This document shows, piece by piece, positions 60,746-64,000 of a DNA stretch of 64,000 nt. The position numbers were made by a program, and so were the translations under genes. Under the pieces are notes generated by a model. The model saw only the letters and a program-made list of their open reading frames with translations. It was not told the DNA's origin and searched no databases. The first letter of the stretch is position 1, and each line of letters starts with the position of its first letter. The stretch is from Halonatronum saccharophilum DSM 13868 (GTDB taxonomy: Bacteria; Bacillota; Halanaerobiia; Halobacteroidales; Halobacteroidaceae), in assembly GCF_000517025.1 (NCBI RefSeq), contig NZ_KI912095.1, forward strand, positions 290,888-354,887, read 5' to 3'.

Positions 60746-61477
60746 ATGAAAAAAGAAAAAAATTTGTTATTAAGGGGATTGGCATTTAATCCTAATGATT
60801 TTAATTCACTTAATGAAATGAAAATTTCATTACTTAAAAATGGTGACCCTATAGATAGAGGATCTTGTTTACAAGTTCCTAATATAGATCATCATAATAT
60901 GAATGCTAATTCAGTTATTGAATCTGTATTAACAGATGAAAAAAATGGTGTTTTGAGATATAAAAAAAATAATAATAAACAAAGTTTAGCAAAATATGTT
61001 TGTGGAGATTCTATTGGTGCAAATTTTTATGCAACTAGACAATACGAACCAGGTTTAGTTTTACATCTGAAAGCTGATATTAGTAGCTTAGTAATTGATG
61101 GAAGAGATTTTTTATACACAATAATACCAATAATCATTAAAAAGGAAACTCAACAAAAGTATGCTAAAATTTTAAGTCAATCTTTTGGTACAAAAATTGT
61201 TGATTATCTAAATTCTGGTTCTAAATTAAAAGATAACTCTAGGAATGTTTTATTCAGGTTAGTTGATTATATATGTATGGATTTAGAAATTATTAAAGCT
61301 CACTTGAAAAGCAATGTTTTAATTAAAGGAAGACATAATACTAATTTTAAGAGTGCTTTTGGAGTAATAGGCGATATTAAGCCTAACGATATTATTAAAA
61401 TTACTAAATCGGATATAGATGTCAACGCATATGTTGATAATGTTATATCAGTTAGAGATATAATGAAAAATTGTTAA
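60746..61477 (+). CDS. 243-residue protein, function unknown
   Basis: Starts ATG after GGGGTGAGGGAAA. KNLLLRGLAFNPNDFNSLNEMKISLLKNGDPIDRGSCLQVPNIDHHNMNANS, then GDSIGANFYATRQYEPGLVLHLKADISSLVIDGRD, reminiscent of a compact enzyme domain (perhaps ADP-ribosyl-transferase or nucleotide-handling) but I cannot name it. Lies with the cargo genes and may be a toxin or defence effector. Confidence 0.4.
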   Translation: MKKEKNLLLRGLAFNPNDFNSLNEMKISLLKNGDPIDRGSCLQVPNIDHHNMNANSVIESVLTDEKNGVLRYKKNNNKQSLAKYVCGDSIGANFYATRQYEPGLVLHLKADISSLVIDGRDFLYTIIPIIIKKETQQKYAKILSQSFGTKIVDYLNSGSKLKDNSRNVLFRLVDYICMDLEIIKAHLKSNVLIKGRHNTNFKSAFGVIGDIKPNDIIKITKSDIDVNAYVDNVISVRDIMKNC

Positions 61478-61560
61478 TCTTTTGTATAAAATATGCATAC
61501 AAAATAAGCTTAACTTTTTACTAGCCCTACTCCCCTCTTAACCTTTAATAATTAAGAAGG

Positions 61561-61638
61561 GATGACTTATGATTGTTCTGGGGTGATATTAAGAAGATGA
61601 TTACAGGGGCCAATGGGTTTGTAGCTGACTATTTATGA
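61561..61638 (+). pseudogene. short 3' remnant of the 59582-60223 gene family
   Basis: TGATTGTTCTGG and GATGATTACAGGGG(C/T)(C/G)AATGGGTTTGT(A/G)GCTGA(C/T)TA match the last 75 bases of the intact gene 1.4 kb upstream. The frame is not usable. It closes a repeat-bounded segment containing the 105- and 243-residue genes. The remainder of 61478-61777 holds only this remnant and a terminator. Confidence 0.7.
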
Positions 61639-61721
61639 AAATTTAATTACTTTTTTAAGTTACAATCCCATTAGATCTTAAACACCTAAAAATGAAAGGA
61701 GTTTTTAATAGACATAATAAA

Positions 61722-61764
61722 ATATTAAAGGGATGTGAATTTTAATTCACATCCCTTTAATTAT
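61722..61764. terminator. bidirectional terminator
   Basis: AAAGGGATGTGAAT (61727-61740) pairs with ATTCACATCCCTTT (61745-61758) over a tiny loop, flanked by A/T runs. It ends the convergent protease gene and the plus-strand cargo. Confidence 0.85.
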
Positions 61765-61777
61765 ATAAATTATAAAA

Positions 61778-64000
61778 TCAAGGTTTTACCCCGATTCTCC
61801 TCACAATATGTTGTATATTTCTTTGCTTTAATCTGTTTTCAACACGTTGCTTAATCTGTTCATAAATCTCTACTTCTTCATTATAATGTTCAAGTGTTAC
61901 TACAACAGAATAGTCTTCTTTCATATCTTCACTATAACCAATACTATTTCCAAGCCAGTTATCTTCAGACCTAACTACTAAATAATAAGTATCTCCATAA
62001 TCTACTCTAGAACTTCTTGTTCTTTCAAACACTGCTCTTTGAAGGGTACTTTTTCTTATCAAAGTACTATTAGGTTGCAATTCACACCTCTCTGCTCCCA
62101 TTTTACTATACGTTTTTTCTTTAGTATCATTACTTGCAATTTCTAATACTTCTGATAGACTTTTTCCTCGTATGAGTTCAAATCCCATTGAATATCCAGA
62201 ATAGTCTTTTCTAGTATGTCTAGTTGGGGGTGTATGCGCTAAAGAAATTATTATTTTTCTGATTCCTTTATTATTAATAAAATCCTCTGGAACAGGTATT
62301 TCATAAACATCAAAATTATCTAGTCTAATTTTTCCTTCTGCGTATAAAGTTACTCTATTATCAGATGAATATAACGCTTTATTTAGATTTGGAATCCCAT
62401 ATCCACAAATTCTTAAAAGGTATTTATCAAATTCTGCATCATAACCTGGAATAACCTCAAGTAAATTTTTTAACTCCTCAGAACACGAATTACTTTTTAA
62501 TAGCTTTCCTTTGTTTGTTACATTAACTATTCCTTTATCTATACAATCTTGAATTACATCTTCTATTTCTTCATTAAAGTCACTTTTATTTTCTTGAAGA
62601 AAAGAAACAAGTTGACTATGAGCTTGATTCATATAATCTTTAAGCAAACAACAAATTTCTTCTGAAGGAATAGCAGAATTAGATAATAAAGCTCTAATTG
62701 TATTATTAGTGAAATTAAAATTATAATTAAGAATTCTAGCAGATAAATTAGCTATAAAAGGAGCAGAAAAACTTGTCCCAGTATCGCAAGCAAAAAGCTT
62801 ATCATCTTGCATGTATTTATGATTAATCGAAAAAACACCTGTCTCTATATTTCCTCCAACCAGTGCTTTATGATCACCATCATAATACATGTTCCCGCCA
62901 TATGCTACAAACTCAGGCTTTATAGTGTCGTTTATTCCTAACCCACATCTAGTAAATGGAGAAGGCTGATTAACAGAAGCGATTGATACTTTTCTAATTC
63001 CTTTAGCTTTTTCTTGTGGATTTCTATAACCTCTGCTAGTTCTAAGCTCTGTTGAAACAGAACCTACAGTTAAACAATTAGTAGCTGTTGCAGGATCTAA
63101 TAGACCTGCCGATTCTTTGAATAAATACTCAGGATAACATTTAACTATCCCTTCACCACTAATATCAAATTGTTCTTGAAATTGATTAGGGGTGATATTT
63201 CCCGTAGAAATAACTACTATAATATCTCTTTCCCTAACTAAATTATCTAATACTTGTGCCCATTTGCTTTGATACTGGTTACCTTTATATATATTATCTG
63301 GGTCTCCTAAAGAAATATTAAAAATTCGACACCCAAACTGATTATTATAATATTCAATAGCCCTCTTTATTTGTTTTATGTAAATTTTATCATTAGGCCC
63401 AAGGTTTGAATCTTCATCAGTAACTCTAGCACTATATAATTTTACCTCAGGTATAAATTCATTTTTCTCTATACATTCATTAATATCACCATATAAAGCA
63501 ATTCCAGCCACAAATGTGCCATGGCCATTTTCATCTATTCCATCATTTAAATCTCCTCTAAAAACATCATAATCTACAATTGCATTTTCTAATAATGGAT
63601 GTTTTGGCATAACCCCACTATCTATAATACAAACCCCAGCAGCATCTTCATCAGGAGTACCAGGATTGATTTCAGATAAAGGAGTTCTAACTTTTCTAAT
63701 TCCCTTTGACATTAGTTTAGGTGGAAAATCAATTTGACAAACAATATCTTCATTAAGTAGTTCTTTTAAAGCATACCCTGAAACTTCTGCTCGTAACATA
63801 TGTAAGTGATTATCTATATAATAATCAGTTATTCTGCCTTGATCACCTATAATTGTTTTTATATCTTGTTCTGAGCTTTTACACTCTAGTTCAGAGCCAC
63901 TATACCACAATTCTATATCTACCCAATAATATTCATCGTCAATTATTTCTTTACCCTGTAATTTAGATCCTTTTCTATCTTCTGGCTCTAACCTTTTTAG
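61778..64000 (-). CDS. subtilisin-like (S8) serine protease, IetS-like, 5' end beyond the window
   Basis: At least 740 codons remain open to the window edge, so the first start lies outside; the apparent first residue at 63910 is internal (LKRLEPEDRKGSK is in frame upstream). Catalytic triad: Asp in GVCIIDSGV, His in NGHGTFVAGI, Ser in CDTGTSFSAPF. The segment KPEFVAYGGNMYYDGD and the long C-terminal beta domain resemble IetS of the two-gene IetAS defence system, whose partner IetA is an AAA+ ATPase that would lie just past 64 kb. No signal peptide can be judged, and IetS-type enzymes are intracellular. Confidence 0.75.
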   Translation of the reverse strand, partial: LKRLEPEDRKGSKLQGKEIIDDEYYWVDIELWYSGSELECKSSEQDIKTIIGDQGRITDYYIDNHLHMLRAEVSGYALKELLNEDIVCQIDFPPKLMSKGIRKVRTPLSEINPGTPDEDAAGVCIIDSGVMPKHPLLENAIVDYDVFRGDLNDGIDENGHGTFVAGIALYGDINECIEKNEFIPEVKLYSARVTDEDSNLGPNDKIYIKQIKRAIEYYNNQFGCRIFNISLGDPDNIYKGNQYQSKWAQVLDNLVRERDIIVVISTGNITPNQFQEQFDISGEGIVKCYPEYLFKESAGLLDPATATNCLTVGSVSTELRTSRGYRNPQEKAKGIRKVSIASVNQPSPFTRCGLGINDTIKPEFVAYGGNMYYDGDHKALVGGNIETGVFSINHKYMQDDKLFACDTGTSFSAPFIANLSARILNYNFNFTNNTIRALLSNSAIPSEEICCLLKDYMNQAHSQLVSFLQENKSDFNEEIEDVIQDCIDKGIVNVTNKGKLLKSNSCSEELKNLLEVIPGYDAEFDKYLLRICGYGIPNLNKALYSSDNRVTLYAEGKIRLDNFDVYEIPVPEDFINNKGIRKIIISLAHTPPTRHTRKDYSGYSMGFELIRGKSLSEVLEIASNDTKEKTYSKMGAERCELQPNSTLIRKSTLQRAVFERTRSSRVDYGDTYYLVVRSEDNWLGNSIGYSEDMKEDYSVVVTLEHYNEEVEIYEQIKQRVENRLKQRNIQHIVRRIGVKP

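Overview
The window reads as a low-GC Bacillota chromosome segment carrying a long-tailed prophage. Support for Bacillota: AT-rich DNA, strong AGGAGG-type ribosome sites, consensus TTGACA/TATAAT promoters, a DegV protein, RecU, an ArpU/RinA-type regulator and ImmA-type metallopeptidase. A halophilic anaerobe of the Halanaerobiales (Orenia-like) is my guess from general style only; no rRNA or tRNA is present to confirm it.

Layout. (1) 1-10.5 kb, host: a broken IS110-family transposase with structured flanks, a palindromic repeat element, DegV, a Zn/Cd-type P-ATPase behind two metal-operator-like dyads, an MFS transporter, two HAD phosphatases, cardiolipin synthase and a small PH-like protein. 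(2) 10.5-13.4 kb, scarred host region: a decayed copy of a gene found intact at 59.6 kb, a chemoreceptor gene followed by a 130-bp attC-like foldback, and the C-terminal third of comM, cut off exactly where phage DNA starts. (3) 13.4-17.3 kb, accessory (moron) block next to the left prophage end: a double-HTH regulator, a HEPN-PLD two-gene unit, and a toxin/antitoxin/SecB-chaperone triad that looks like the anti-phage CmdTAC system, its ADP-ribosyltransferase being split by a -1 frameshift on a T6G slippery site. Each unit is bounded by a bidirectional terminator with a GTTG-type loop. (4) 17.3-41 kb, late operon on the minus strand (read right to left): terminase small and large, portal, MuF-like head protein, scaffold, decoration protein, major capsid, connector and tail-completion genes, tail tube, frameshifted tail chaperone, tape measure, a 2029-residue tail-tip/fibre protein, holin and lysin. 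No sheath gene is present, so a siphovirus. (5) 41-50.7 kb: a plus-strand type I toxin-like unit, six 11-bp iterons, an ArpU/RinA-like regulator, RecU, replication initiator and DnaC-like loader, an MBL-fold protein, RecT and an SbcC-like ATPase. (6) 50.7-57.2 kb: many microproteins and the lysogeny switch, with HTH repressors, four 15-bp operators and ImmA. (7) 57.2-64 kb: an iteron-rich stretch copied from the replication gene, then cargo genes (lipoprotein, SH3/membrane protein, the intact copy of the repeated gene, two unknown proteins) and a subtilisin-like protease resembling IetS of the IetAS defence system, cut by the window edge. No integrase, right attachment site or comM N-terminus is visible, so the element probably runs past 64 kb.

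One signal crosses all of this: the 8-mer GTTGGCCC (or its complement) occurs about 33 times and its 7-mer core TTGGCCC about 55 times by hand count, in both orientations and several reading frames. It is dense in host genes and the phage structural operon but nearly absent from the accessory blocks.
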